Counted from the stretch's first letter, positions 18,909 through 27,893 are shown. The stretch is DNA of 64,000 bases from Sphaerochaeta sp. (GCA_022482495.1 JAKVPA010000001.1:460851-524850); one strand, 5' to 3'. Translations and numbers: made by a program. The notes: a model not told the origin generated them from the letters alone.

Positions 18909-20282
18909 CTATAGGTCACAATCTTCACGGACCGGGACAGCACGTTTCCGTGCTTCCTGGATATCCGATAGTTCTCCTGATGCAAGCATCTGGGAAAGGA
19001 GGTTGCCATACCCCGTCCCTTCATCCGGACCGGCGGCCACTTCGCGTCCCGACGCGTTGGCCGTCAGCTGGCAAAGGAACCGGTCCTTGCTGCCTCCCCC
19101 GACGATGCAAATCTTCCGGAATTTTCGACCGGAAAGCCGTTCCAACTCGTCCAAGTTGCGGGCGTAGCCCTCGGCAAGGCTGTGGTAGACACATCCGGCA
19201 AGCTCCCCCAGACTCCGGGGGACCGGTTGTCCGCTCTCCCTGCAGGCAGCCTTCACTTCTTCGCTCATCGATTTTGGTGCCAGGAAACGGATGTTCTCCA
19301 CATCCACACGGGATTTGATGTCCGCCGCTCTGGCCGCCTGTTCGATCGCGTCGAACGACGGTGCGTCTTCCTGTTCCTTCCGGATGGATTGGATCATCCA
19401 CAAGCCCATCAGATTGCGCAGGAGCCGGATGGTTCCGTCGACTCCTCCTTCGTTGGTGAAATTGGCTTTCCTCGCCTGGTCGGTCAGGACGGGATGGTCC
19501 ATCACGCACCCCAACAAGGACCAGGTACCACTGGAAAGGAAGGCACTCTGTTCGTCCAACGGACTGCCAAGCACGGCGCTTGCCGTATCATGGCTCGGGG
19601 CGGCGAGCACGGTGGCCTGGAATCCCAGCTTCCTGGATATCGGTTCGGAAAGCGGTCCGTAACTGTCCGTCGGATGGGAAAGGCGTCCAAACAGCCGCTG
19701 GGGCAGACCCAGGCGGGCGATCAAATCACGGTCCCAGCTTCCCGAAATGGCGTCGACCAAACCGGTGGTTGTGGCGTTGGTGTACTCCTGCCGCATCGTG
19801 CCGGTGAGAAGATAGGAAAGATAATCGGGAATCATCAGCAGGAACGCAGCCTGCTCCAACTGCTCCGGATGCTCCTGTTTCAGGGCAAGCAGTTGGTAAA
19901 TCGTGTTGAACGGCAGGTGCTGGATTCCCGTGATCCGATACCGTTCTTCCTGGCTTACCGGGCAGAACACGCCATCGGTACGTTTGTCCCGGTAGGCGAC
20001 GGCGTCCCCGATCCGTTTTCCATAGGCGTCCACCAGCACGAAATCCACGCCCCACGTGTCAATGGCGATGGTGTCGATCCGGCATCCCGCCTGCCTGGCC
20101 AATGCCAAGCCGGTGAGGATTTCCTGAAACAGGCGGTCGAGATCCCAGACGAGGTGTCCGTCATGTTCGGACAAGCCATTGGGGAACCGATGGACAACGT
20201 GAGAGACGATTTTCCCTGAGTCCAAGTGGGCGCACAACATTTTGCCACTGGACGCCCCAATGTCGATGGTGCAGTGTTCCAT
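18909..20282 (-). CDS. rhaB: Rhamnulokinase
   Basis: Phosphorylates L-rhamnulose at O1 with ATP. A 457-residue FGGY-family kinase, starting with the phosphate-binding DIGASSGKM, with the substrate segment DTWGVDFVLVD and the C-terminal nucleotide site IVGGGSKDRFLCQLTANA. The ATG at 20282 is chosen because GGAGGGAAGG lies just before it. It is the first gene of the long minus-strand operon and is divergent from the AraC regulator. Confidence 0.95.
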   Translation of the reverse strand: MEHCTIDIGASSGKMLCAHLDSGKIVSHVVHRFPNGLSEHDGHLVWDLDRLFQEILTGLALARQAGCRIDTIAIDTWGVDFVLVDAYGKRIGDAVAYRDKRTDGVFCPVSQEERYRITGIQHLPFNTIYQLLALKQEHPEQLEQAAFLLMIPDYLSYLLTGTMRQEYTNATTTGLVDAISGSWDRDLIARLGLPQRLFGRLSHPTDSYGPLSEPISRKLGFQATVLAAPSHDTASAVLGSPLDEQSAFLSSGTWSLLGCVMDHPVLTDQARKANFTNEGGVDGTIRLLRNLMGLWMIQSIRKEQEDAPSFDAIEQAARAADIKSRVDVENIRFLAPKSMSEEVKAACRESGQPVPRSLGELAGCVYHSLAEGYARNLDELERLSGRKFRKICIVGGGSKDRFLCQLTANASGREVAAGPDEGTGYGNLLSQMLASGELSDIQEARKRAVPVREDCDL

Positions 20283-20350
20283 CCTTCCCTCCACTTGATA
20301 CTATCGCCCGGAAATGGCAAGAACGCAATGAAGTTTTGTTTAGGTCATGA

Positions 20351-20385
20351 TTGATAAATTTTACGATTCTGCTATGCTTATGGTA
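20351..20385 (+). promoter_or_regulatory. Promoter placing the AraC regulator start at or near the first transcribed base
   Basis: TTGATA (20351-20356) and TATGCT (20373-20378) are 16 nt apart. The predicted transcription start coincides with the ATG at 20385, and no Shine-Dalgarno is visible before it, suggesting a leaderless mRNA. Confidence 0.4.
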
Positions 20386-21368
20386 TGGAATATTCCCAAT
20401 TCATTGCACAATTTTCCGTTCTGAATGAGGAAGAGCTTGCCTATGAAGCACTGTGGAAACAAGGAAAGCTCCCCCCGTTCCCGTCGTTCATCGCCCTGAG
20501 CGGTTCGGGTCTGGCGGACATCACGCTGGGGGACAGGCTGTTCTTCCCTACAGACGACGGCAGGGACTGCCATGTGGAAAAACACACCCGATTCCTTCCC
20601 TCCTACATCCATGACCACCAGTTCCTTGAGATGGAATTCGTCATGAAAGGTTCCTGTGTCCAGGAGGTATACGGGAGGAAATTCCTGTTGGAAAAGGGCG
20701 ATGCGATCATCATCGCGCCGCATCAGTACCATGCCATCTCCGTGGATGACGAGAAGAGCATCGTGATGAATGTCCTGGCGAAGAGCACCATTCTGGACAC
20801 GTTGCTCCCTCCGTTCTCCGAGGGGACGTCACCGCTGTGCGAATTCTTCGCGTCGTTGTTGGGACGCAAGCCCCTCTGCCCCTGTGTGGTGATCCATCAT
20901 GCAGAGGAGACGTTTCCCCTCATCGCGCGACTATATCAGGAAGGGGGTCGGAGCAATCTGTTCTCCCTGTCCCTGCTTGCCCAGATCCTCTCCTTGCTGT
21001 TGTTGGTTCCCCAAGGGGATGTACAGTTCATCGACCAAGGCGAGGTGAAGGACAACCGGATCACCGCCATCCTCCACTACATCCGCGAGAATCCCGACCG
21101 CACCACGCTCTCCACCCTGGCCGAGGCGTTCGGCCTGACCCCGGCGTATCTGTCCGCGTTGATCAGGCAGTCCACCGGCTCGACGTTCTCCGCGCTGCTT
21201 CTCAGGCGCAAGATGGAGATCGCCCTGTCCCTGCTGGCCTCCGGTACGGCCACCTGTGGAGAAATCGCCCAGAAGATCGGATACGGAAGCGCCCAGCATT
21301 TCTGCCGGACGTTCCACAAGTGGTATGGGATGACCCCGATGGCGTACCGCCACAGTCAGGGCAGGTAG
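20385..21368 (+). CDS. AraC-family transcriptional regulator, likely rhamnose/rhamnogalacturonan activator
   Basis: A 327-residue protein with an N-terminal cupin sensing domain (HDHQFLEMEFVMKG, APHQYHAI) and two C-terminal helix-turn-helix motifs (LSTLAEAFGLTPAYLSALIR and IGYGSAQHFCRTFHKWYG). It is divergent from rhaB and convergent with rhaM, overlapping it by 13 nt. This location points to control of the rha/pectin operon, as RhaS and RhaR do in enterobacteria (inference; not an orthology claim). Confidence 0.9.
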   Translation: MEYSQFIAQFSVLNEEELAYEALWKQGKLPPFPSFIALSGSGLADITLGDRLFFPTDDGRDCHVEKHTRFLPSYIHDHQFLEMEFVMKGSCVQEVYGRKFLLEKGDAIIIAPHQYHAISVDDEKSIVMNVLAKSTILDTLLPPFSEGTSPLCEFFASLLGRKPLCPCVVIHHAEETFPLIARLYQEGGRSNLFSLSLLAQILSLLLLVPQGDVQFIDQGEVKDNRITAILHYIRENPDRTTLSTLAEAFGLTPAYLSALIRQSTGSTFSALLLRRKMEIALSLLASGTATCGEIAQKIGYGSAQHFCRTFHKWYGMTPMAYRHSQGR

Positions 21369-21673
21369 AACATCTCCACCAACGGAATGGAGACGGGGGA
21401 TTCGTCGGGATTGGTCTCCATGATGTCCTTCATGTAGTGCCACCACCGCTTGATGGCTTCCTCCGACCCGACGTCCTGGCTTCCCACCTCACCTTTGGTG
21501 TGCTGGAAGGCGAACAACGTCCCGGTCTCCTCGTCCAGATAAATGGCGTAATCGTAGACGCCGCTCTTCTGCAGGATCGCCTTCACCTCCGGCCAGATGG
21601 CCGCATGACGACGCTTGTATTCCTCTTTCATCCCCGGTTTCAGGTACATCTTGAACGCTTCACGTTTGTCCAT
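21356..21673 (-). CDS. rhaM: L-rhamnose mutarotase
   Basis: Interconverts alpha and beta anomers of L-rhamnose. The 105-residue length is exactly that of RhaM/RhaU. Family hallmarks are MYLKPGMKEEYKRRHAAIWPE and the terminal WWHYMKDIM. The Met at 21673 is chosen because the mature family N-terminus begins there; the open frame extends further upstream without homology. It is divergent from the second sugar transporter across a 400-nt control region. Confidence 0.93.
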   Translation of the reverse strand: MDKREAFKMYLKPGMKEEYKRRHAAIWPEVKAILQKSGVYDYAIYLDEETGTLFAFQHTKGEVGSQDVGSEEAIKRWWHYMKDIMETNPDESPVSIPLVEMFYLP

Positions 21674-21900
21674 GCCCCTATCATCGGAACACCAGTCCAT
21701 CCCTGTCAAGCAGGGCTTGTTTTTCCATGAACGCAAAACCGTGACGCACTTCTTTTCAGCAGAACCCCATTGCCGGTTACGGTGAAGTACCTCTTCCAAG
21801 AGACAAAAACACTCCCGGACACAACAGCAGGACTGCAGTGTCCAGACTTATCCAAAGAAGGAGAAACCCTGCCGGTACGGCAAAATCCATAAGAATTCTT

Positions 21901-21929
21901 TTGACAAATGCGAAAAGTCGGTGTACAAG
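21901..21929 (+). promoter_or_regulatory. Probable promoter of the rhamnose-type ABC transporter
   Basis: TTGACA at 21901-21906 and a weak TACAAG at 21924-21929 are 17 nt apart. GTGTAC half sites lie at 21921 and 21942, and in reverse at 21980. Confidence 0.5.
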
Positions 21930-21938
21930 ATAACTATA

Positions 21939-21988
21939 GTCGTGTACGTTAACGAAAAAGGAAGTTGTGGTGGGATAACGTACACGAC
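21939..21988. repeat. 13-bp perfect inverted repeat in the transporter leader
   Basis: GTCGTGTACGTTA (21939-21951) and TAACGTACACGAC (21976-21988) are exact reverse complements with a 24-nt spacer. It may be two operator sites for a dimeric regulator or a leader RNA stem. Confidence 0.65.
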
Positions 21989-21990
21989 AG

Positions 21991-22057
21991 CCAAAACGGT
22001 GACAGCACGGTGCGTTTCCGTTTTGGTCCAAGGAGCGCAGTTTAGCCGTCAGGCTAA
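21991..22057 (+). promoter_or_regulatory. Two further leader hairpins before the ribosome binding site
   Basis: CCAAAACGG (21991-21999) pairs with CCGTTTTGG (22018-22026). TTAGCC (22042-22047) pairs with GGCTAA (22052-22057) around a GTCA loop. The second hairpin ends 9 nt before the GGAGG of the binding-protein gene. No T tract follows either stem. Confidence 0.5.
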
Positions 22058-22078
22058 TGATATTTCAGGAGGTTCATC

Positions 22079-23218
22079 ATGAAAAAGGTAGGATTGTTGG
22101 TACTTTGCGTACTGCTCGCCTGTTCCTTCGTGTTCGCGAATGGACAAGGAGAGAAAAGCAGCGCGGCAGCGAAGAAACCGTTGATCGGCGTCTCCATCTG
22201 GAGTTCGACCGATACGTTGGGCAGCCAGTGCAAGTTGATCCTTGACGCTGCGGCAAAGGCATTGGACGTTGACATCATGTATGTCGACCAGGGACATATT
22301 TCCGAACAGGTCACCGCGTCGGCGGAAACGCTCAGCGCGGCGGGATGCGACGGCATCATCATCTGCAACTCGGCATCCGCAGAGATGACGTCGGTCATCA
22401 ACACCTGCACGGAGAACAAGGTGTACGTCGCCCAGTTCTTCCGGGCCATCAACCAGAAAGACAACCCCAACGAATACGCGCTTGCCTTGAAGTCTCCGTA
22501 CTACGTCGGCACGGTGCATGAGAACGAGATCGACAACGGCAAGAACCTTGTCAAGATCCTCTGCGACAAGGGAGCGAGGAAGATCGCTCTGGAAGCGTGG
22601 GAAGCGGGTGACGCGACGTTCCTGCTCCGCTGGCAGGGTTACAAGGCCGGTATCGAAGCCTGGAACAAAGAGCATCCCAATGACAAAGCGGTTCTGCTTG
22701 ATCCGCAGTACGGCGGCACCACCTCTGATACGGGCAGAGCCACGGCGGAAGCCATCATCAACGCCAATCCGGACATCGACGCCCTGATCGTCGCTGGTGG
22801 CGGCGGGGACACGCTGGTCGGAGCATTGGCAGCCATCGATTCGATGGGGCTGAAGGGAAAGATCAAAGTCGTTTCCACCGACTTCCTGGCCGACCTGGAC
22901 AAACAGCTGGCCACCGGTGGCATGGCCGCGGAGTCCGGCGGGCACTACTGCGATCCGCTGTTCGCGTTCATGCTGGTGTACAACACCATCAAGGGAAACT
23001 ACAAGACATCGACCAATTCGTTCTACGAGATCAACTTCCCGTACCTGTACGTCTCCTCTCCTGAGGATTACGCCGCGTACGCCAAGTACTTCGTCGATGA
23101 TCTTCCGTACAATGCGGACGAGCTTCGCGAGATGGCCACGCTCAGCGTGGAGGATCTGACCAAGAAGGCTGCTTCGCTGTCCATCCAGGACGTGCAGAGC
23201 CGCCGCAGTGGCAAATAA
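22079..23218 (+). CDS. Sugar ABC transporter substrate-binding protein, probably rhamnose
   Basis: A 379-residue periplasmic binding protein of the RbsB/RhaS type (Peripla_BP_4). The signal peptide ends near SFVFANGQ, and the mature protein begins LIGVSIWSSTDTLG. It is the first gene of a binding protein-permease-ATPase-permease operon. Adjacent rhaM and the rha operon make rhamnose the likely cargo, since RhaSTPQ systems use this transporter class (inference). CAGGAGG lies 7 nt upstream of the ATG. Confidence 0.88.
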   Translation: MKKVGLLVLCVLLACSFVFANGQGEKSSAAAKKPLIGVSIWSSTDTLGSQCKLILDAAAKALDVDIMYVDQGHISEQVTASAETLSAAGCDGIIICNSASAEMTSVINTCTENKVYVAQFFRAINQKDNPNEYALALKSPYYVGTVHENEIDNGKNLVKILCDKGARKIALEAWEAGDATFLLRWQGYKAGIEAWNKEHPNDKAVLLDPQYGGTTSDTGRATAEAIINANPDIDALIVAGGGGDTLVGALAAIDSMGLKGKIKVVSTDFLADLDKQLATGGMAAESGGHYCDPLFAFMLVYNTIKGNYKTSTNSFYEINFPYLYVSSPEDYAAYAKYFVDDLPYNADELREMATLSVEDLTKKAASLSIQDVQSRRSGK

Positions 23219-23234
23219 CCGGTAACAAACCGAA

Positions 23235-23261
23235 ACGTGGGGCCGCGTCGCGGCCTCACGT
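23235..23261 (+). terminator. Strong hairpin between binding-protein and permease genes
   Basis: ACGTGGGGCCGC pairs with GCGGCCTCACGT around a GTC loop (one G-T pair). Only a short T-rich stretch follows. Such stems often let the binding protein be made in excess of the permeases, by partial termination or 3' end protection. Confidence 0.6.
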
Positions 23262-23337
23262 CGTCTTTCCGTCGTGAAACAGGGAAACGCCAGGATACCT
23301 TGCCTTGACGCCTCCCCGCTTCGCATTGGTGGCATAC

Positions 23338-24303
23338 ATGAACGATGCAATGAACAGATTCCAGAAAAACAGATTCTTCGGCCTGATCGTGCTGGTCGCC
23401 ATGGCCGTTCTGTTCTGGGCGTTTTTCAAAATCCTCTCCCCTTCCAACTTCGGAACGGGAAAGCTGTTGGTAAGTTACCTGCAGACCAGCATCCAGTACG
23501 CCGTAGGAGGCTGCGGTCTGTACTTCATCGTCGTGATGGGGTTGTTTGACTTCAGCATCGGCGCGAACATCGTCCTCTCCTCCCTGGTCGGCGTCCTGCT
23601 TTCCCGGCAGTTCGGCTACTGGGGCTTGGTGCTGGGATGCCTGATCTGCGGCACGTTGATCGGAGCGTTCAACGGCGTGCTGTACTCCAAGTTGCGCATC
23701 CCTTCGATGATCGTCACCGTCGGCCTGATGCTGGTGCTGGAAAGCGTCGCCAACTACGTGGTGGCGCTGGACACCTCCGGATTCCCTGGAAAACTGACCA
23801 GTCCGAACATCCTGGCGCTGAACCATGCGCCCTGGAACTACATCGTCGCAGGCCTGGCGTTTCTTTCCGTGGTGTTCATTTTGCGGTACACCAAAATCGG
23901 GACGTACTGCAACGCCATCGGGAGTAATGAGTATGTGGCGAAGAACATGGGCATCGACGTGGAGAAGTACAAGTTCATCGGATTCGTCCTGCTCCACTTC
24001 TTCGTCGGCGTGATGGCGCTTCTGACCGTCAGCTACGGCAAAGGCATGCAGGCGGTTACCGGCATGTCTTCCATGGACCGGAACTTCAAACCCCTGATGG
24101 GTACGTTCTTCGGTATCGCCTTCAAGAAATACGGGTACCCGGTGACGGCGATCGTCATCGGAGAGTTCATCATCACGATGATCTTCAACGGACTGGTGGC
24201 GTTGAACGTTCCGACGACGATCAACGACTTCGTCACCGGTGCGGTGCTCCTGATCATCGTCACCCTGACCAACCGCGGCCGGATCGGCAGCGTGGTGAAA
24301 TAG
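23338..24303 (+). CDS. Sugar ABC transporter permease (RbsC/RhaP-like), first
   Basis: A 321-residue inner-membrane permease of the CUT2 class with about nine hydrophobic segments. It has GLFDFSIGANIVLSS and LRIPSMIVTVGLML, the helices typical of RbsC relatives, and GSNEYVAKNMGI in the coupling loop. The Met at 23338 is taken as start; an in-frame ATG at 23305 is also possible, and neither has a strong Shine-Dalgarno. Confidence 0.88.
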   Translation: MNDAMNRFQKNRFFGLIVLVAMAVLFWAFFKILSPSNFGTGKLLVSYLQTSIQYAVGGCGLYFIVVMGLFDFSIGANIVLSSLVGVLLSRQFGYWGLVLGCLICGTLIGAFNGVLYSKLRIPSMIVTVGLMLVLESVANYVVALDTSGFPGKLTSPNILALNHAPWNYIVAGLAFLSVVFILRYTKIGTYCNAIGSNEYVAKNMGIDVEKYKFIGFVLLHFFVGVMALLTVSYGKGMQAVTGMSSMDRNFKPLMGTFFGIAFKKYGYPVTAIVIGEFIITMIFNGLVALNVPTTINDFVTGAVLLIIVTLTNRGRIGSVVK

Positions 24304-24313
24304 GAGCCAACAT

Positions 24314-25810
24314 ATGGAAGAACAGTTTCTGCGATCAGAACAGCTGAACAAATATTTTGGCATCACCCATGCTGTCAAGGATGTCTCCTTAGGATTCCAC
24401 CGTGGCCAGATCCATGGCTTGATCGGTGAGAACGGCTCGGGCAAGTCGACCTTCTGCTCGATGCTCTGCGGCATCTACTCCATCTCCAGCGGCAAGTTCG
24501 TGATGAATGAAAATGAATTGACCGTCAAATCCCAGGTTGAGGCGAACCGAAGCGGCGTGTCGATCATCGTCCAGGAGATGGGCACGCTCTCCGGCCTGAC
24601 CGTGGCGGAGAACATCTTCCTCGGCGAGGAAGACCGATTCATGCACGGCATCATCAAGAACACCGCCGAGATGAACAAGGAAGCGCAACGCCTGCTGGAT
24701 TCCTACGGATTTTCCCGGATCAAAGCTCCGGTGATGATCGACCACTACAGTTTCGAGGACCGCAAGCTGGTTGAAATCGTCAAGGCGACGTACTTCAACC
24801 CCCAGGTGGTCGTGGTGGATGAGACCACGACGGCGTTGAGCCAGGAAGGCCGGAAGGAGTTGTTCAAGGTGATGGAGCGGATCAAAGCGCAAGGCAACAC
24901 CGTCATCTTCATCTCCCACGACCTCAGCGAAGTATTGGAACACACCGACTGCATCTCCATCCTCCGGGACGGAGAGCTGGTAGGCACGGTGGATAGCAAG
25001 GATGTGACGGTGGACGACCTGAAACGGATGATGGTCGGCCGGGAACTGGGTGGACGGTACTACCGGACCGATTACGGTGAGCCGGTCTCTTCCGATCCGG
25101 TGCTCATCGCTTCCCATGTCTCTGTCCCGGGACAGCTCCAGGACATCTCGTTCACCCTGCACAAAGGGGAGATCCTGGGAGTCGGAGGCTTGTCCGAGTG
25201 CGGCATCCATGAACTGGGCAAGGCGGTATTCGGCGCCTCCTACGGAAGGACAGGATCGGTCACGCTGGGAAACGGTGTGGCCATCACCTCAATCCCCCAG
25301 GCGATCAAGAGCAGCATCGCTTATGCGTCCAAGGACCGTGACAACGAGTCTGTGGTGCTGGCCGACACGATTGGCGAGAACATCTGTCTTCCTTCGCTGG
25401 ACAAGCTGGCGTCCCACCACCTGCTCAGCCGGAAGAAGATGCGTTCGTTCGCCCAAAAACACGCCACGCTGATGAGCGTCAAGATGACCGGCATCGACCA
25501 GTATGTCTCCGATCTTTCCGGCGGAAACAAACAGAAAGTCGTTTTGGCCCGTTGGCTTGGCAGGGGCTCGGACATTCTGGTGCTGGACAGCCCGACACGG
25601 GGCATCGACGTCAAGGTCAAGGCGGACATCTACGCATTGATCTCCGACCTGAAGAAACAAGGGAAGTCGATCATCATGATTTCCGAAGAGATTCCGGAAC
25701 TGCTGGGGATGAGCGACCGCATCCTGATCATGAAGGATGGAAGGATCAACGGGGAATTCCTCAGATCCCAGAAGCTTGGCGAAGAAGATCTGATCGCCAA
25801 GATGGTGTAA
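24314..25810 (+). CDS. Sugar ABC transporter ATPase with two nucleotide-binding domains
   Basis: A 498-residue CUT2-class ATPase (RbsA/RhaT type). The first domain has an intact Walker A GENGSGKST and Walker B VVVDETT, but its signature region (HYSFEDRKLVEIVKA) lacks the usual LSGGQ. The second has a degenerate Walker A (GVGGLSECGIHELG), as normal for the class, a good LSGGNKQK signature and LVLDSPTRGID. It energises the flanking permeases. Confidence 0.92.
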   Translation: MEEQFLRSEQLNKYFGITHAVKDVSLGFHRGQIHGLIGENGSGKSTFCSMLCGIYSISSGKFVMNENELTVKSQVEANRSGVSIIVQEMGTLSGLTVAENIFLGEEDRFMHGIIKNTAEMNKEAQRLLDSYGFSRIKAPVMIDHYSFEDRKLVEIVKATYFNPQVVVVDETTTALSQEGRKELFKVMERIKAQGNTVIFISHDLSEVLEHTDCISILRDGELVGTVDSKDVTVDDLKRMMVGRELGGRYYRTDYGEPVSSDPVLIASHVSVPGQLQDISFTLHKGEILGVGGLSECGIHELGKAVFGASYGRTGSVTLGNGVAITSIPQAIKSSIAYASKDRDNESVVLADTIGENICLPSLDKLASHHLLSRKKMRSFAQKHATLMSVKMTGIDQYVSDLSGGNKQKVVLARWLGRGSDILVLDSPTRGIDVKVKADIYALISDLKKQGKSIIMISEEIPELLGMSDRILIMKDGRINGEFLRSQKLGEEDLIAKMV

Positions 25811-25822
25811 GGAGACGAACGC

Positions 25823-26794
25823 ATGACGGAACATACACGCAATACCGCAACCAATGAGATGAAAGTGAAGTGGTGGGAGCTTCCCTGGCTGAGAAGCTTC
25901 ATGCCGCTGTTCGGATTCATCGCCATCATCGTGGTCTTCTCCATCCTGACGGACGGGAAAATCATTCGGCCGAGGAACATCAATCTGATGCTCAGCCAGG
26001 TGTACGTCCTGATGATCGCCTCGATGGGAGTCTTCATGATCATGACGGTGGGAGGCATCGACTTCTCCCAAGGTTCGATCCTCGGACTCTCCTCCATCAT
26101 CTTCTGCTGGGTTTCCCAGCGGAGCATCGGACTGGGAATCCTCGCCGCTGTGGCGGCGGGAGCCGCCATGGGCTCCTTCAACGGGCTGTTCCACGTGAAG
26201 TTCAAGATCGCCTCGTTCATCGTGACGATCTGTACGATGTACCTGTTCCGCGGACTGTGCAAGTACATCACCACCAGCGGACCGGTACCGGCCAGCGTGG
26301 ACGTGGTGGCACTCAACCAGACATGGCTGAAAGTACTGCTCACCATCGTTGTGCTGTCCATCGGCTTCTTTATCTTGCATTTCACCCGGGTCGGGCATGA
26401 CCTCCATGCCATTGGAGCGGGAGAAACGGCGGCGCGGTTCTCCGGATGTCGCCCGGATCTCACCAAGTTTCTGGTCTTCACCGCATCTGGAGCCATCACG
26501 GGCTTTGCATCGTTCATCAACGTGATCAAGGTAGGCTCCATCACCGGTACGGCCGGAAGCCAGTTGGAAACGCAGATCCTCATCGCCCTGGTGCTTGGAG
26601 GCATGCCCATTTCCGGTGGCGCCAAGTCGCGGTTCTCCAACATCATCATCGGAACGCTCACCTACTCTGTCCTGGAGAAGAGCCTGCCGATGATCTTCCC
26701 CGTCTCCGCCACCCAGCAGTTGGTCAAAGGCATCGTCTTCCTGATCGTCGTCGCCTTGACCATCGACCGGAAGTCGCTTCGGGTGATCAAATAG
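25823..26794 (+). CDS. Sugar ABC transporter permease (RbsC/RhaQ-like), second
   Basis: A 323-residue CUT2-class permease with the same helix pattern as the first, including VGGIDFSQGSILGLSS, FKIASFIVTICTMY and the coupling-loop GAGETAARFSG. AAGGAGACGAACGC precedes the ATG, 12 nt after the ATPase stop. It is the last gene of the operon and is followed by a strong terminator. Confidence 0.9.
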   Translation: MTEHTRNTATNEMKVKWWELPWLRSFMPLFGFIAIIVVFSILTDGKIIRPRNINLMLSQVYVLMIASMGVFMIMTVGGIDFSQGSILGLSSIIFCWVSQRSIGLGILAAVAAGAAMGSFNGLFHVKFKIASFIVTICTMYLFRGLCKYITTSGPVPASVDVVALNQTWLKVLLTIVVLSIGFFILHFTRVGHDLHAIGAGETAARFSGCRPDLTKFLVFTASGAITGFASFINVIKVGSITGTAGSQLETQILIALVLGGMPISGGAKSRFSNIIIGTLTYSVLEKSLPMIFPVSATQQLVKGIVFLIVVALTIDRKSLRVIK

Positions 26795-26815
26795 ACCAAC
26801 CAATCCGCTTCCTCC

Positions 26816-26848
26816 GTGCGTTTTCCTTCGGGAAGGCGCACTTTTTTT
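26816..26848 (+). terminator. Intrinsic terminator of the sugar transporter operon
   Basis: GTGCG and CGCAC enclose an inner CCTT-cggg-AAGG stem, and the last arm runs into seven T residues at 26842-26848. Confidence 0.75.
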
Positions 26849-26902
26849 GTCTTGCCATCTTTCTCCCCTCCATGGTACGGTAGGTTGCAAAGAAGGAGAC
26901 CT

Positions 26903-27394
26903 ATGCATACAACCCCGACAATCCATTTCAGGGAGGCGGTCCGGGAGGACATCCCGTTGATCCTCGATTTCGTCAAACGTCTTGCCATCTACGAGCATCT
27001 GGAAGACCAGGTGACGGCCACCCCTGCGCTCTATGAACAATGGATATTCAACCAGAAGGTCGCCCAGGTGCGGTTCGCCGTGGCCGATGGCAAGGAAGTG
27101 GGATTCATCCTGTACTTCCACAACTACTCCACCTGGTTGGGGAAAGGGGGAATCTACCTGGAAGACCTGTTCGTCCTGCCGGAATACCGGGGACGGGGGA
27201 TCGGGAAAGCGCTTCTCACCCACCTGGCGTCCATCGCCGTGGAGGAAGGATGCGGCAGGATGGAATGGAGCTGTCTGGACTGGAACGAACCAAGCATCCG
27301 CTTCTATCGCTCGCTGGGGGCCGTCCCGATGGAAGAATGGACGGTGTACCGGCTGACCGGAGACGCCCTTCAGAAGTTGGGAAGCCAGCAATAA
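26903..27394 (+). CDS. GNAT-family N-acetyltransferase (SSAT-like)
   Basis: A 163-residue acetyl-CoA-dependent acetyltransferase. The core has DLFVLPEYRGRGIGKALL, the CoA-binding V/I-x-x-x-x-R-G-x-G motif, followed by CLDWNEPSIRFYRSLGA. The order and the acidic mid-region resemble spermidine/thialysine acetyltransferases, so a small polyamine or amine substrate is possible. AAGGAGA lies 5 nt upstream. It sits alone between a terminator and the Fur-family gene. Confidence 0.85.
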   Translation: MHTTPTIHFREAVREDIPLILDFVKRLAIYEHLEDQVTATPALYEQWIFNQKVAQVRFAVADGKEVGFILYFHNYSTWLGKGGIYLEDLFVLPEYRGRGIGKALLTHLASIAVEEGCGRMEWSCLDWNEPSIRFYRSLGAVPMEEWTVYRLTGDALQKLGSQQ

Positions 27395-27450
27395 CCACAT
27401 CCCTTGCCAAAGCGGAAAAACCATGGTGAACTATTTCCATGGAGGGATGC

Positions 27451-27840
27451 ATGCGGCAAACGAGACAGAAACGGCTGGTACTGGAGATCGTCACCACACG
27501 CAGGGATCATCCGACAGCTGACCAGGTGTTCCTGGATGCACGTGCGAAGGATGGGAAGATCAGCCGTGGGACGGTGTACCGGAATCTCAGCCAGCTGACC
27601 GACCTTGGGTTGATCAGGCACCTGTACAGCCCGGTGGCCGACCGGTATGACTGGCGGCTGGAACCCCACTACCACCTGGTGTGCACCTCTTGCGGCTCGG
27701 TCACCGACGCCGACATTCCGTACGACAAGGGGCTGGATGCAAACGCCGAGCAGCTCAGCGGTTACCAGATCACCCAGCACTGCACCACATTCGAAGGCAT
27801 CTGCCCGGAGTGTCAGAAGAAGCAGAAACCGGAACACTGA
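27451..27840 (+). CDS. Fur-family metalloregulator (PerR-like)
   Basis: A 129-residue repressor. The winged helix (TADQVFLDARAKDGKISRGTVYRNL) is followed by the dimerisation domain with HYHLVC, then two CxxC pairs (CTSC and CPEC) that bind a structural zinc. The small size and Cys4 site fit PerR-type sensors of peroxide or metals. The Met at 27451 follows GGAGGG at a normal spacing, whereas an in-frame ATG at 27439 overlaps that sequence. No obvious target gene is beside it. Confidence 0.88.
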   Translation: MRQTRQKRLVLEIVTTRRDHPTADQVFLDARAKDGKISRGTVYRNLSQLTDLGLIRHLYSPVADRYDWRLEPHYHLVCTSCGSVTDADIPYDKGLDANAEQLSGYQITQHCTTFEGICPECQKKQKPEH

Positions 27841-27860
27841 ACCGGACAACCACGGAATGA

Positions 27861-27887
27861 AACACGGGTGCGTTTGGCACCCGTGTT
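27861..27887. terminator. Bidirectional terminator between Fur-family and aminotransferase genes
   Basis: AACACGGGTGC (27861-27871) pairs perfectly with GCACCCGTGTT (27877-27887) around a five-base loop. It sits between two convergent genes, 20 nt past one stop and 7 nt before the other. Confidence 0.7.
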
Positions 27888-27893
27888 CTTCGT

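Noticed and set aside
25289..27424. A minus-strand open frame of about 711 codons
   Set aside because: It is antisense to the ATPase, permease and acetyltransferase genes.
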